A program made the translations under genes and the position numbers. The notes beneath the pieces were generated by a model. The model was not told the origin of the DNA and searched no databases. It saw only the letters and a program-made list of their open reading frames with translations. Positions 17,317 to 26,500 of a stretch of DNA of 64,000 nt are shown one piece after another; the first letter of the stretch is position 1; each line of letters starts with the position of its first letter. Source of the stretch: an uncultured Kordia sp. (GTDB lineage: Bacteria; Bacteroidota; Bacteroidia; Flavobacteriales; Flavobacteriaceae); contig NZ_CANLEA010000018.1 in NCBI RefSeq assembly GCF_947489565.1, positions 1-64,000 on the forward strand, given 5' to 3'.

Positions 17317-18287
17317 TAATATCTCCCTTCTGATTTTGCCCAGTCTATATAATCTTGCACTAGATTTTCTAAATTTTCGATGGCTTTTTGTCGAGCTTCT
17401 CCTTCCTTTTCAACTAAATTTCCGTTTTTATCTTCTACATATTCACGATAAGGATAGTATTCGAATTTGTGATCATATTGAGAAAGTGCTGCAATACTCA
17501 CTCCTTCTTCATTCGGAATCTGCTCCATTTCTTTCAAATCAACTTTTTCATTTTCGTATGCATCCAGAATCTCTTTACCATAATTTTCATCAGTGTAATT
17601 CGTATTTTCTTTGATGTACCTATTGATTTTATCTTTGAGTATTTTATCGCGCCACAGATGCCTTTCCAATTCTAATAATTTATAATATCCTTTTTGTTTG
17701 GTTAATTTTCTTAAAAAGTCATCTATAATTTTATATCCATCGGGTTTATTTTCGACTTCTTTTGTCAACTTTTTATATGCTACTAAATCTTCTGGCAATA
17801 ATGAAGCATTGTTATATCTATTATTTCTCCATGAATTATAACAATCGGGACCTGTGCTCTCATAATCGAGCCATACGTATCCTATGTTGTGTTTTTTATT
17901 GTATCCTGTTGCTTTAAAATTTAGTCCATCTTTAGAAATTGGATATCCTTCTGTAAGTTCTATTTTGTTGGCTAAAAATATAGAATCTATAATTTCAACA
18001 GCCGTTTCTCTATCCAATCTGTCTGGCAATCCTGTTCCAAAAGAAGCATAGGTATGCGGGAAACCAAGTTCTTTAAACTTTATTGGATTTTCCTTTACTT
18101 CTCCTGTACTTGTATCATTAGAACTTGCTGAAAATGCAAAAAGTCCAAAAACTCCTAAAAACGCAGTTGCATAATAACCTGTTTTAGAAACGTTTCGAGA
18201 CATTAACAATGGACTTTCATCAAGATAGGAAGGATATCGAGGTGTTCTATACCTTCTGGCTGGAGTTACTTTTAACTTTTTTCTCAT
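17316..18287 (-). CDS. Single-pass membrane protein coupled to the radical SAM enzyme; unknown
   Basis: A 323-residue protein I do not recognise. A short basic N-terminal tail carries RRYRTPRYPSYLDESPLL (residues 11-28). A single hydrophobic segment follows (YYATAFLGVFGLFAFSAS, about 38-55), then a large hydrophilic region with HTYASFGTGLPDRLDR near 77-92 and a charged helical C-terminal half. The topology suggests a cytoplasmic tail and a periplasmic body. The Met at 18287 was chosen because the 23 residues before it overlap AT-rich leader and lack conserved character. Its stop overlaps the radical SAM start by one base, making it the best candidate substrate or scaffold for that enzyme. The RYRTPRYP tail looks like a recognition or modification site; this is inference. 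Confidence 0.7.
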   Translation of the reverse strand: MRKKLKVTPARRYRTPRYPSYLDESPLLMSRNVSKTGYYATAFLGVFGLFAFSASSNDTSTGEVKENPIKFKELGFPHTYASFGTGLPDRLDRETAVEIIDSIFLANKIELTEGYPISKDGLNFKATGYNKKHNIGYVWLDYESTGPDCYNSWRNNRYNNASLLPEDLVAYKKLTKEVENKPDGYKIIDDFLRKLTKQKGYYKLLELERHLWRDKILKDKINRYIKENTNYTDENYGKEILDAYENEKVDLKEMEQIPNEEGVSIAALSQYDHKFEYYPYREYVEDKNGNLVEKEGEARQKAIENLENLVQDYIDWAKSEGRY

Positions 18288-18407
18288 GATAAGGAGTTTT
18301 GTTTTTTTTGCATCAATAAAGATACCAAAAGAGATATTATAACGTAAAGTCGTCATTTTTATTAAAAGTTAAGTCGTGAATTTGAGCATTCATCTTTGTT
18401 TTTTTAT

Positions 18408-18415
18408 TATTTTTG
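18408..18415 (+). promoter_or_regulatory. -7 element for the nucleoid-associated protein gene
   Basis: TATTTTTG matches TAnnTTTG and lies about 156 bp before the ATG at 18572, implying a long leader. That leader contains a possible 39-codon upstream frame with a TTG start (18450-18569), ending 2 nt before the gene. Confidence 0.4.
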
Positions 18416-18571
18416 CCGAACCGAATAAAAGCTCTTTTTGATTCAAAAATTGAGTTTCAATAGCATCGCAATCGGAACGTTTATATTCTTAGGAAAACCG
18501 GAAACGTACAAGGAAAAAATCTCACGAAAGTGGCGATATAACAATCATATAGAAAAAATTACACCCTAATA

Positions 18572-19630
18572 ATGATCAATTTATACAGTGCACAAGTAAA
18601 CACCATTTCTATTCACAAAGTAGGAAACAAAAGTAGAAACGAAAATGTATTTCTTTCTTCAGAGCCGTATCAATTAACAGATGAGATTACACCATTATTG
18701 AAAGAGTATTTCTTTAAACCTTTTAGAGAGAAAGAAGAAAACTATTTTCAGTTTACCAATGAAGTGGATTTAGAGTTCAATCAATTATATACGATTGCAT
18801 CAGATATTTTTAACGATCCGTCAACGGTTCATGAGAATTCAAAAAAGATTACGTCTTTACTTTTCGAACAATCACAGCATCCACATATTAAAAGTGGTGA
18901 AGTATATGTAGGACATTTTGAAAATGTAGTCATCGATAATGAAAAAGTAGATGCGATTGGTATTTTCAAATCAGAGATTAAACACGATTTTTTACAGTTT
19001 GAAGAAAACGGAAGTAATATTGAAGTCTTATTACAACAAGGAATTTCATTAAATAAATTAGACAAAGGTTGCATCATTTTCAATATAAAAAAGGAAGAAG
19101 GTTACAAAATTCTTTCTGTTGACAGCAATAAATACGATACCAAGTATTGGCTAGATCATTTCTTGGGCGTAGATGTGTTTGAAGATGAAAATTTTTACAC
19201 GAAAAAATACCTAAAGTTCTGTCAAAACTTCGCTAAGGATGTTGTTTTCCCTGCGGAAGATAAAAAAGAAGAAGTGATGTTTATGAACCGTGCGGTAAAT
19301 CACTTTGCCAAAAATGACACGTTTGAAGAGTCTGAGTTTTTAAATGATGTGATTGAAAACCCAGATTTAATTCCTGAGTTTAAGCATTACAAAGTTGAAA
19401 AAGGACCTAAATATAGTATTGAAGATATTTCTGAGTTTCCAATTGCCAACAAAGCGGTTTCTTCTGCGCGTAAAAGCATCAAAAACACGATTAGTTTAGA
19501 TACTAATATTCAAATTAAAATGGACTTTATCAATCCGGAATCTGCCGAGAAATTTGTAGAAAAAGGTTGGGATGAAGAAAAGCAAATGTATTATTACTTA
19601 GTATATTTTAACAAAGAACAAAAAGCATAA
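18572..19630 (+). CDS. Nucleoid-associated protein (NdpA/YejK-like)
   Basis: A 352-residue protein with the layout of the NA37/YejK family in Bacteroidota: an N-terminal ISIHKVGNKSRNENVFLS, central VYVGHFENVVIDNEKVDAIG near 110-130 (pieces only) with GIFKSE, VLLQQGISLNKLDKGCIIF near 149-167, and DTKYWLDHFLGVDV near 189-202. The family binds or condenses DNA in the nucleoid; its exact role is unclear. It is divergent from the radical SAM unit and need not be linked to it. A 139-bp inverted-repeat element follows. Confidence 0.82.
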   Translation: MINLYSAQVNTISIHKVGNKSRNENVFLSSEPYQLTDEITPLLKEYFFKPFREKEENYFQFTNEVDLEFNQLYTIASDIFNDPSTVHENSKKITSLLFEQSQHPHIKSGEVYVGHFENVVIDNEKVDAIGIFKSEIKHDFLQFEENGSNIEVLLQQGISLNKLDKGCIIFNIKKEEGYKILSVDSNKYDTKYWLDHFLGVDVFEDENFYTKKYLKFCQNFAKDVVFPAEDKKEEVMFMNRAVNHFAKNDTFEESEFLNDVIENPDLIPEFKHYKVEKGPKYSIEDISEFPIANKAVSSARKSIKNTISLDTNIQIKMDFINPESAEKFVEKGWDEEKQMYYYLVYFNKEQKA

Positions 19631-19633
19631 TTT

Positions 19634-19772
19634 AAAAGAGGCTGTCTAAAAAGCTTTAAAAACCGTCACTCTAGACTTGATCCAGAATCTCATTAAGCTG
19701 ATTTTTAACTGTTGTGAGAAACCGAGTCAAGCTCGGTTTGACAATATCTGTACTTTTAAGACAACCTCTTTT
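19634..19772. repeat. 139-bp element with 20-bp terminal inverted repeats, possible terminator
   Basis: aaaagaggctgtctaaaaag (19634-19653) is nearly the reverse complement of cttttaagacaacctctttt (19753-19772), with two or three mismatches. Inside is a second hairpin, accgag/ctcggt, near 19722-19738, and the phrase tctagacttgatccagaatctc. A U-rich end on either strand could terminate transcription. The structure is MITE-like: short, non-coding, with inverted ends. No target-site duplication is evident. Confidence 0.65.
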
Positions 19773-19792
19773 TTATATAGAATCATAGATAA

Positions 19793-20035
19793 TTAATCCA
19801 TTTCATCCTCTACACCGTAAATAAAAACATGACCGAGTCCAGGTGTAAATATAGGATTTGGATTGCATCCTGTTGTAGCATAATTTCCTCCACAGGGAGA
19901 ATAACAGGAATGATCAGCACTTACACCCCATGCACAATAATAAACTGTATTCCCTCCTTTTACAGCATTAATCTCTCTAATCGATGCAATAGCTCTTTTG
20001 TTCAAATTCAAATTTTTAATACTTCGTTTCTTCAT
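19793..20035 (-). CDS. GG-leader ribosomal peptide precursor
   Basis: An 80-residue precursor. Leader residues 1-28 (MKKRSIKNLNLNKRAIASI, then REINAVKGG) match the Bacteroidota natural-product leader pattern with LNLNK and a double-Gly cleavage site at 27-28. The core (29-80) contains four Cys and is rich in Gly, Tyr, Asn and Pro (TVYYCAWGVSADHSCYSPCG), ending acidic (GVEDEMD). Cleavage after GG by a C39-peptidase exporter would be expected; none is in the window. The nearest possible tailoring enzyme is the radical SAM/SPASM protein 2.5 kb away. It could also be a class I lanthipeptide-type precursor with Cys rings. Confidence 0.78.
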   Translation of the reverse strand: MKKRSIKNLNLNKRAIASIREINAVKGGNTVYYCAWGVSADHSCYSPCGGNYATTGCNPNPIFTPGLGHVFIYGVEDEMD

Positions 20036-20206
20036 AATTTAAAATTTTAAATGTTAATGTATCCTTTTGGTATTTACCATTTTCAGATACTAAATTATAG
20101 AAGAAGTGTACTTTTTTATGAAGAATATTTGGTTAGATTTGTACATCTGTACCCAAAGAAACTTAGTTTTACAACCTATTCAAATAATAACTAATGAATA
20201 AGCCTT

Positions 20207-21256
20207 TTAACGCTTTACATTTTCATAGTTTCTACGGACAAATTGCAATGCTTGATTCAATACATCGCCCATAGTTTTTAGATTTTTAAAGTTCAAATCT
20301 TTTGTAAAACCAAAGACTTCTTGTGTCAATAATGCTACATTTTCTTTGGTAGACAAGGTATCTTCCTGCATACATTCCAATAATTCTTGCATGCGATTTT
20401 CTGAACTCAACATGCGTTTTGCTATGATAGAACGTTCTTCTGCTTTGTATTGTTCTATGGAATCTGCTTGCAGTTTTTCGCCGACCAATTGTACCATTTT
20501 AAGGTTTTCTTTAAAAAATTGCGGTAAGTATACTTTGAACTTTCCTTCATAACATTGCTGATCAAAATCAATGGCTCTAATTTTAAAAATAACATTGTCA
20601 AAATCATGCGTAGGCACAATGACATAATTGTACGAACGCATATCACCAAGCAAGCGAATCATACATCGTTCATTGAACTTGACAAACTCTTTAGCTATTT
20701 GCGCTTTTTCAGAAGTTGTACAATCATTGAGCATTTTTTCAATAAAAACATCGCCTGGAATTCCTGCAATATGTTCTTCGATCAGCGTGTTTTTATACAC
20801 TAAAAAATTTAGATTGTTGGGAGATAAAATATGTTCCAATTCCAAACCATAAATTCGAGAAGCATCTGCAGTTTTTACATAAAAGTAGGTGTAATTGTCG
20901 TTTAATATGTTTCGAATTTTGACGCGAAAAGGTTTCGAATTTCCAAACGTACAATAGTCAATAGCATCCACATTTAAGTATTGAATGATGTCTTCGTTTC
21001 CATCAGAATGTAAAATTGAGTAGACTTTTTTTAGGCTTAAATCAATTTCCTCACGTTCAAACTCATTGTAATATGTGCGTACCCAAAGTGTATCATTTTC
21101 GTCTGCATCATACACAGTAACAGAACCTTGAAACCGTAATAAATCGTCGTAAAATATGGGAATTTTGATGGTTCTACCATGTTCAGAAAGGTAATCGTTT
21201 AGCAATGTATTGACTGGAAATGCGGGTTTCTTCTTAGATATGATTGGTTCTTCCAT
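20207..21256 (-). CDS. Protein of unknown function with kinase-like motifs
   Basis: A 349-residue cytoplasmic protein I do not recognise as a named family. GDMRSYNYVIV near 205-215 resembles the D-x4-N catalytic loop of protein-kinase-fold phosphotransferases, and IRAIDFDQQ near 226-234 resembles the metal-binding DFD/DFG segment. The expected Lys-Glu pair of the N-lobe is not clear. The C-terminal third is helical and charged. It lies upstream of a peptide precursor on the same strand (171-bp gap) and is divergent from an ABC exporter, so a link to peptide production or signalling is possible but unproven. Confidence 0.55.
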   Translation of the reverse strand: MEEPIISKKKPAFPVNTLLNDYLSEHGRTIKIPIFYDDLLRFQGSVTVYDADENDTLWVRTYYNEFEREEIDLSLKKVYSILHSDGNEDIIQYLNVDAIDYCTFGNSKPFRVKIRNILNDNYTYFYVKTADASRIYGLELEHILSPNNLNFLVYKNTLIEEHIAGIPGDVFIEKMLNDCTTSEKAQIAKEFVKFNERCMIRLLGDMRSYNYVIVPTHDFDNVIFKIRAIDFDQQCYEGKFKVYLPQFFKENLKMVQLVGEKLQADSIEQYKAEERSIIAKRMLSSENRMQELLECMQEDTLSTKENVALLTQEVFGFTKDLNFKNLKTMGDVLNQALQFVRRNYENVKR

Positions 21257-21496
21257 TAGATGGATTGTATTTTGATTCTGAATTCAGATTTAAAAATACA
21301 TCATCTAGTTTTAAAACCTTCTATCATCTGTAAACTATCTATCATAAAATTATCATGCGCTATTGACAAGGACGTTTTTGCTTATTTTCATAGAAAATCA
21401 GATATTCACTACTTTTTAAAAAAGCTTTCCTTATATTTTGTAACAATTTTTAAAATCAGTCGTCAAGTATATATCAATCAAAAAAACTATATCACT

Positions 21497-22408
21497 TTGA
21501 AAAATTCGAATACCATCCTCACACTACAGAATCTGAGTAAGAATTACAAGAACGTCAAAGCGGTACAAAACTTATCATTTACCATTGAAAAGGGAAATGT
21601 TTACGGTATTTTAGGACCTAATGGAAGTGGAAAATCTACTACTTTAGGAATGGTCTTAAATGTGGTAAATAGAACTTCTGGAGATTTTCATTGGTTTGAT
21701 GGCAATGTTGCTGTACACGATGCTTTGAAACGTGTTGGTGCGATTATTGAGCGCCCAAATTTTTACCCATATATGACGGCTTATGACAACTTGAAGCTGG
21801 TTTGTAAAATTAAAAATGTATCTAAAGATAAAATTGACGAAAAGTTAAAAACGGTAGGACTTATAGATCGAAAAGACAGTAAGTTTAAAACGTTTTCTTT
21901 AGGGATGAAACAACGTTTAGCGATTGCTTCTGCCCTATTGAACGATCCTGAAATTTTAATTTTGGATGAACCTACTAACGGATTAGATCCGCAAGGAATA
22001 CATCAAATTAGAGAGATTATTAAAGACATTGCAACGCAAGGAACTACGATTTTATTAGCTTCTCACTTATTAGACGAAGTTGAAAAAGTATGTTCGCATG
22101 TCGTTATTTTACGAAAAGGAGTAAAAATCTATTCGGGTCGCGTGGACGAAATGGTGGCAAGTCAAGGATTCTTTGAGTTAAAAACAGACAAAGAAGCAGA
22201 ACTCATTGCCTATTTAGAAAAGCACGATGCTTTTGGTTCGGTAACCAGAGAAGGAGAACTCATCAAAGCTTTCCTTAAAGAACCACTCAATGCAGGCGAT
22301 TTCAACAAAGCCATGTTTGATCAAGGCATAGTGTTATCGCACTTAGTAAATCGTAAAGAAAGCTTAGAAGAGCAATTCTTGATGCTTACTGAAAACCAAT
22401 CTAACTAA
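21497..22408 (+). CDS. ABC transporter ATP-binding protein
   Basis: A 303-residue ATPase of an ABC-2 type exporter. GILGPNGSGKSTT near 40-52 is Walker A, FSLGMKQRLAIASALL near 134-149 the signature, LILDEPTNGLDP near 154-165 Walker B, and SHLLDEVEK holds the switch His. The usual start context is missing: the open frame runs back to 21260 without a family-like sequence, so I chose the TTG at 21497 (MKNSNTILTLQNLSKNYKNV), which gives the normal length. The permease starts 18 bp after its stop. Substrate unknown; similar pairs export drugs or peptides. Confidence 0.88.
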   Translation: MKNSNTILTLQNLSKNYKNVKAVQNLSFTIEKGNVYGILGPNGSGKSTTLGMVLNVVNRTSGDFHWFDGNVAVHDALKRVGAIIERPNFYPYMTAYDNLKLVCKIKNVSKDKIDEKLKTVGLIDRKDSKFKTFSLGMKQRLAIASALLNDPEILILDEPTNGLDPQGIHQIREIIKDIATQGTTILLASHLLDEVEKVCSHVVILRKGVKIYSGRVDEMVASQGFFELKTDKEAELIAYLEKHDAFGSVTREGELIKAFLKEPLNAGDFNKAMFDQGIVLSHLVNRKESLEEQFLMLTENQSN

Positions 22409-22426
22409 TTTTATCCAGCTACGACT

Positions 22427-23257
22427 ATGTTACGTTTATTACAAATAGAATTCCAAAAACTATGGTTAAACAGAACCAGTAGAATATTAATTTATATCTC
22501 TTTTGTTTTTCCACTATCTATATTAATCCTTTCATCCATAAAAATTAACTTTTTCGGATTATTCACTATTGATTTATCTGAAACACAAATATTTGAATTC
22601 CCATACATTTGGCATATTACCACATTCTTTATTGCCTTTTTCAAGTTTTTCTTTGCCATTGTCGTCGTCTCCATGATTGGAAACGAATACAGCAATCGGA
22701 CACTAAAACAAAACCTCATTGATGGTTTAAGCAAAAAAGAAGTCATTCTATCTAAATTTTATTTCATTCTTGCGTATACTGCTGTAGTAACGGCACTTGT
22801 ATTCGTCATTACCTTATCGCTAGGAATTGCACATGCGCCATCATCTGATTTATATTTAGATACCATTTTTAACGGTTCTGAGTTCATTTTAGGATACTTT
22901 ATGAAGCTCATGACGTTCTTTAGTTTGTGTTTATTAGTAGGTGTATTAATTAAACGTTCTGCATTTGCATTAGGTTTTCTATTCATCCTCTACATTACAG
23001 AAATGATTTTCTATGCATTAACAAAATTTGAATGGGCAAATGAAGAAACAGCCAATGCTATTTTTCAATTCTTACCATTTACAGCAATGTGGAATTTAAT
23101 AGATCAGCCAGTTATACGTATGGCGAATGTAAACAATCCTACAGAAATCATGGCGACAGATTATGCCGTACATTGGTATGAAATTGCAATTGCAGCGGCA
23201 TGGGTTGGTCTTTCAATATTTTTATCATACAGACTCTTAAAACGAAGAGATTTATAA
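22427..23257 (+). CDS. ABC-2 type transporter permease
   Basis: A 276-residue integral membrane protein with six hydrophobic segments: IYISFVFPLSILILS near 26-40, FIAFFKFFFAIVVVSM near 68-83, AYTAVVTALVFVITL near 115-129, FSLCLLVGVLIKRSAFALGF, ILYITEMIFYAL and AIAAAWVGLSIFLSYRLL at the end. The motif EYSNRTLKQNLIDGLSKKE in the first cytoplasmic part is typical of ABC-2 permeases. It follows the ATPase gene by 18 bp and together they would form a dimeric exporter. A strong terminator follows at 23291. Confidence 0.88.
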   Translation: MLRLLQIEFQKLWLNRTSRILIYISFVFPLSILILSSIKINFFGLFTIDLSETQIFEFPYIWHITTFFIAFFKFFFAIVVVSMIGNEYSNRTLKQNLIDGLSKKEVILSKFYFILAYTAVVTALVFVITLSLGIAHAPSSDLYLDTIFNGSEFILGYFMKLMTFFSLCLLVGVLIKRSAFALGFLFILYITEMIFYALTKFEWANEETANAIFQFLPFTAMWNLIDQPVIRMANVNNPTEIMATDYAVHWYEIAIAAAWVGLSIFLSYRLLKRRDL

Positions 23258-23290
23258 CAAAATAGTATACAAATCCAATAGATTTTACAG

Positions 23291-23318
23291 AAAGAGCGAA
23301 GCAATTCGCTCTTTTTTT
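23291..23318 (+). terminator. Intrinsic terminator of the ABC exporter operon
   Basis: aaagagcgaa (23291-23300) pairs perfectly with ttcgctcttt (23305-23314) around the tetraloop gcaa, followed by further T residues. Confidence 0.88.
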
Positions 23319-23564
23319 GGTTCGTAATTAGTATATTTGACGGCTATTGAGTATGGAAAATTGCTATGAAATATCTCACTATAAAGAAAGACCATCTTAT
23401 TCCCCAATAATCGGTAAACTTGGTAACTTTTATAATATTGTTATTTCAATCATACTCTTTTTTAAAAAGAACAATTCTCAAAAATTTAAAATAATAACTA
23501 CAGAAAAGAGTTATTAACTTGGATTATTGAGCATTTTTATGTCTTAGATAAATATCAATTACAG
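23319..23564. other. Intergenic region before the giant surface protein gene
   Basis: A TATATTTG (23332-23339) matches the -7 consensus. A 54-codon open frame starts 14 nt later (ATG 23353, stop 23515-23517), but its composition is unremarkable and I do not count it as a gene. The box may instead serve the large gene at 23565, with a leader of about 220 nt. Nothing else is seen. Confidence 0.4.
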
Positions 23565-26500
23565 ATGAAAAAAATTTTACTATTCATTCTTATTACCCTT
23601 CCTACTTTTTTACTTGCACAAGGTGAAGCTGCAAACTGGTACTTTGGTCAAAATGCAGGATTACAATTTGATCCTGACACTGGAGCTGTAGCAGCTGTTA
23701 CAGATGGAAGTTTAAATACATTAGAAGGCTGTGCTTCAATTTCTGACACAGATGGGAATTTATTATTTTATTCAGATGGAATTACTGTTTGGAACAGAAA
23801 CCATTTGATAATGACGAATGGTACTGGTTTAAATGGAGATAGTTCAAGTACATCTTCAGCGATCATTGTTCCAAAACCGCAAGACCCAAACATTTATTAC
23901 ATTTTTACGGTTGATGAACCACATCATGATGAAACTGAAGCCACAAATCATGGTTTAAACTATACAGTTGTTGATATGACCGATGGAATTGGTTTTGTTG
24001 ATAATGCACAAAAAAACATTCCTCTAGTTACGTATGATGTTAATGACGCACAAGAAAGAAAATACAAATGTTCTGAAAAAATATCGGCTGTTAAAAGCTC
24101 TGATTGTGAATCATTTTGGGTTCTTACGCACTTTATTGATGACTTTTATGCTTTTAAAGTTGATAACAGTGGTGTAGACACTACGCCAGTTATTAGTAGC
24201 ACTCCGACAGAAATTCCGGTTTCAGGGTATCGAAGAAATGCACTTGGTTATTTAAAAGCTTCTCCACAAGGAGATAAACTAGCGGCATCACATTTAGGAT
24301 TGACAAATGTGGAAGGTGGAAATGGTCCTGGAAAAGTGATGCTATACGATTTCAACAATACTACAGGAATTGTGAGCAATGAGCTTGAATTATATGACGG
24401 AGATTCTCCTTATGGAGTAGAATTTTCGCCAGAAGGAACAAAATTATATGCCACGGTTGGACTTGGAAATAGTGGAACTGGAAATAGTTTATTATTACAG
24501 TATGATTTATTGGCAGCAGACATTCCAGGTTCTCAATTTACCATAAACAATTCATCTACATTTTCTGCTGGAGCAATTCAAGTCGGAATCGATGGAAGAA
24601 TATATAGAGCGTTGCTAGATTTTAGTAATGCAGCCAATACAGGACGTTTTTTAGCAGTCATTGAAAATCCAGAAGCTAATGGTGCTGCTGTTGTCTACAA
24701 TGAAAATGGTGTATTACTAGACATCACAAATACAAATACAAACCTTTCCAGAATTGGATTACCTCCATTTATTCAGTCACTATTTGCGACACCTGTAGAT
24801 ATCATTCGTAATGGAGTTTCTATGACAGAGCTATCATTATGTACGACTCAAAGCTACACACTGATGGCAGATGATATTGCTGGAGCTACCTATACTTGGA
24901 CACTTAATGGAAATCCTTTAGCAGAAACTACTTTTCAACTAGATTTAACAAACGTAACACTCGCAGATGCTGGATTGTATGAAGTACAAATTGAGCAAAA
25001 TAATGGCGAATGTCCTTTGATGGGAGAAGCAAATGTTGCAATATTTACATTACCAACAGCAAATCCAATTGAAGACCAATTCATCTGTGATGATAACAAT
25101 GATGGTTTATCGACATTAGATTTAGATTCGTTTACTGCTACGGTTTTAAATGGACAAGATACGATGTTATTTACGGTAACATATCACGCGAGTCAAGATG
25201 ATGCTGATATGAATATGAATCCGTTAGCTAGTTCTTACACAAATGCAACTGCATATGGACTGGATACGATTTTTGTTCGTATAGAAAACAATGACAATAC
25301 TACTTGTTTTGATACCACTTCTTTCGATTTTGATGTCTTTGACCAACCAACAGCAAATGCTGTGATGAATTACGAATTATGTGATGATACTGCAGATGGA
25401 GATGATACAAATGGACTTGCCACTTTTGATCTTTCTACGCTAGACACGGAAGTGTTGGCTGGACAAGATAATATGCAGTTCAACATCAGCTATTATGCGA
25501 ATCAAACAGATGCAAACGATGCTATGAATGTGTTATCAACTACATACATAAACACAACCGCTGGCGGAAACGCAATAGTTGCACGTATCGAAAATGTTGA
25601 TAATCCAAATTGTTTTGATACAGTAACATTCAATGTTGTAGTACATCCGCTTCCAGTAATCATGCAACCAGTAGCACTATTACAATGTGATGACGATACA
25701 GATGGTTTATCCGATTTCAATCTTACAGAAGCAAATACCTTACTATCTGCAGACGCCGCAAATGAAACGTTTACGTACTACACAAGCTTAACAAATGCAC
25801 AAAACGCGACGAGTCCAATTATAAATGATACAGCATATAACAGTAGTAATGGTGGGCAAGTATTTGTAAGAATTGAAACCGTAAATGGTTGTTTCCGAAC
25901 AGGAGAAGTAAACCTAATTGTAGGTACAACACAAATCCCAGACACATTCCAACTAACGTATGAAGTATGTGATGATGATACTGTAGATGGAGATAACACA
26001 AATGGAGTTGCTACATTTGACTTTAGTGATGCTGATGCTCAAATTAATGCACTATTTACAGCTACAGGACAAACACTGACCATTACGTACTATGAAAACT
26101 TTGCAGATGCTTTGGCAGAACAAAATGCAATTGCAGATATCAGCAACCATCGAAATGATGCTTCTCCAAATGTTCAAAATATAGTTGTACGTGTAGACAG
26201 TGATGCAAATAATGCTTGTTTAGGTTTAGGTGAGCACATCACGTTAACAGTAAATCCATTACCAGACTTAAATCCTGTAACGGACTATGTTGTTTGTAGT
26301 GATATTGCGAACCAGTTTACTTTTGATTTAACAATAAAAGATCCGGAAGTCATTAATGGACAAACCAATATTGATGTTACCTATCATGAATCACAAGCTG
26401 ATGCCGACACAAATACAGGTGCTATTGTGAGTCCATTCACAACATTTCCTAGAACAATATATGTTCGTTCGACGAATACGATTACTGGTTGTGTAAATAC

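Noticed and set aside
23353-23517. 54-codon open frame after a TATATTTG box
   Set aside because: No hydrophobic, leader or family-like features, and no overlap with a neighbour. It could be chance; the box may serve the giant gene instead.
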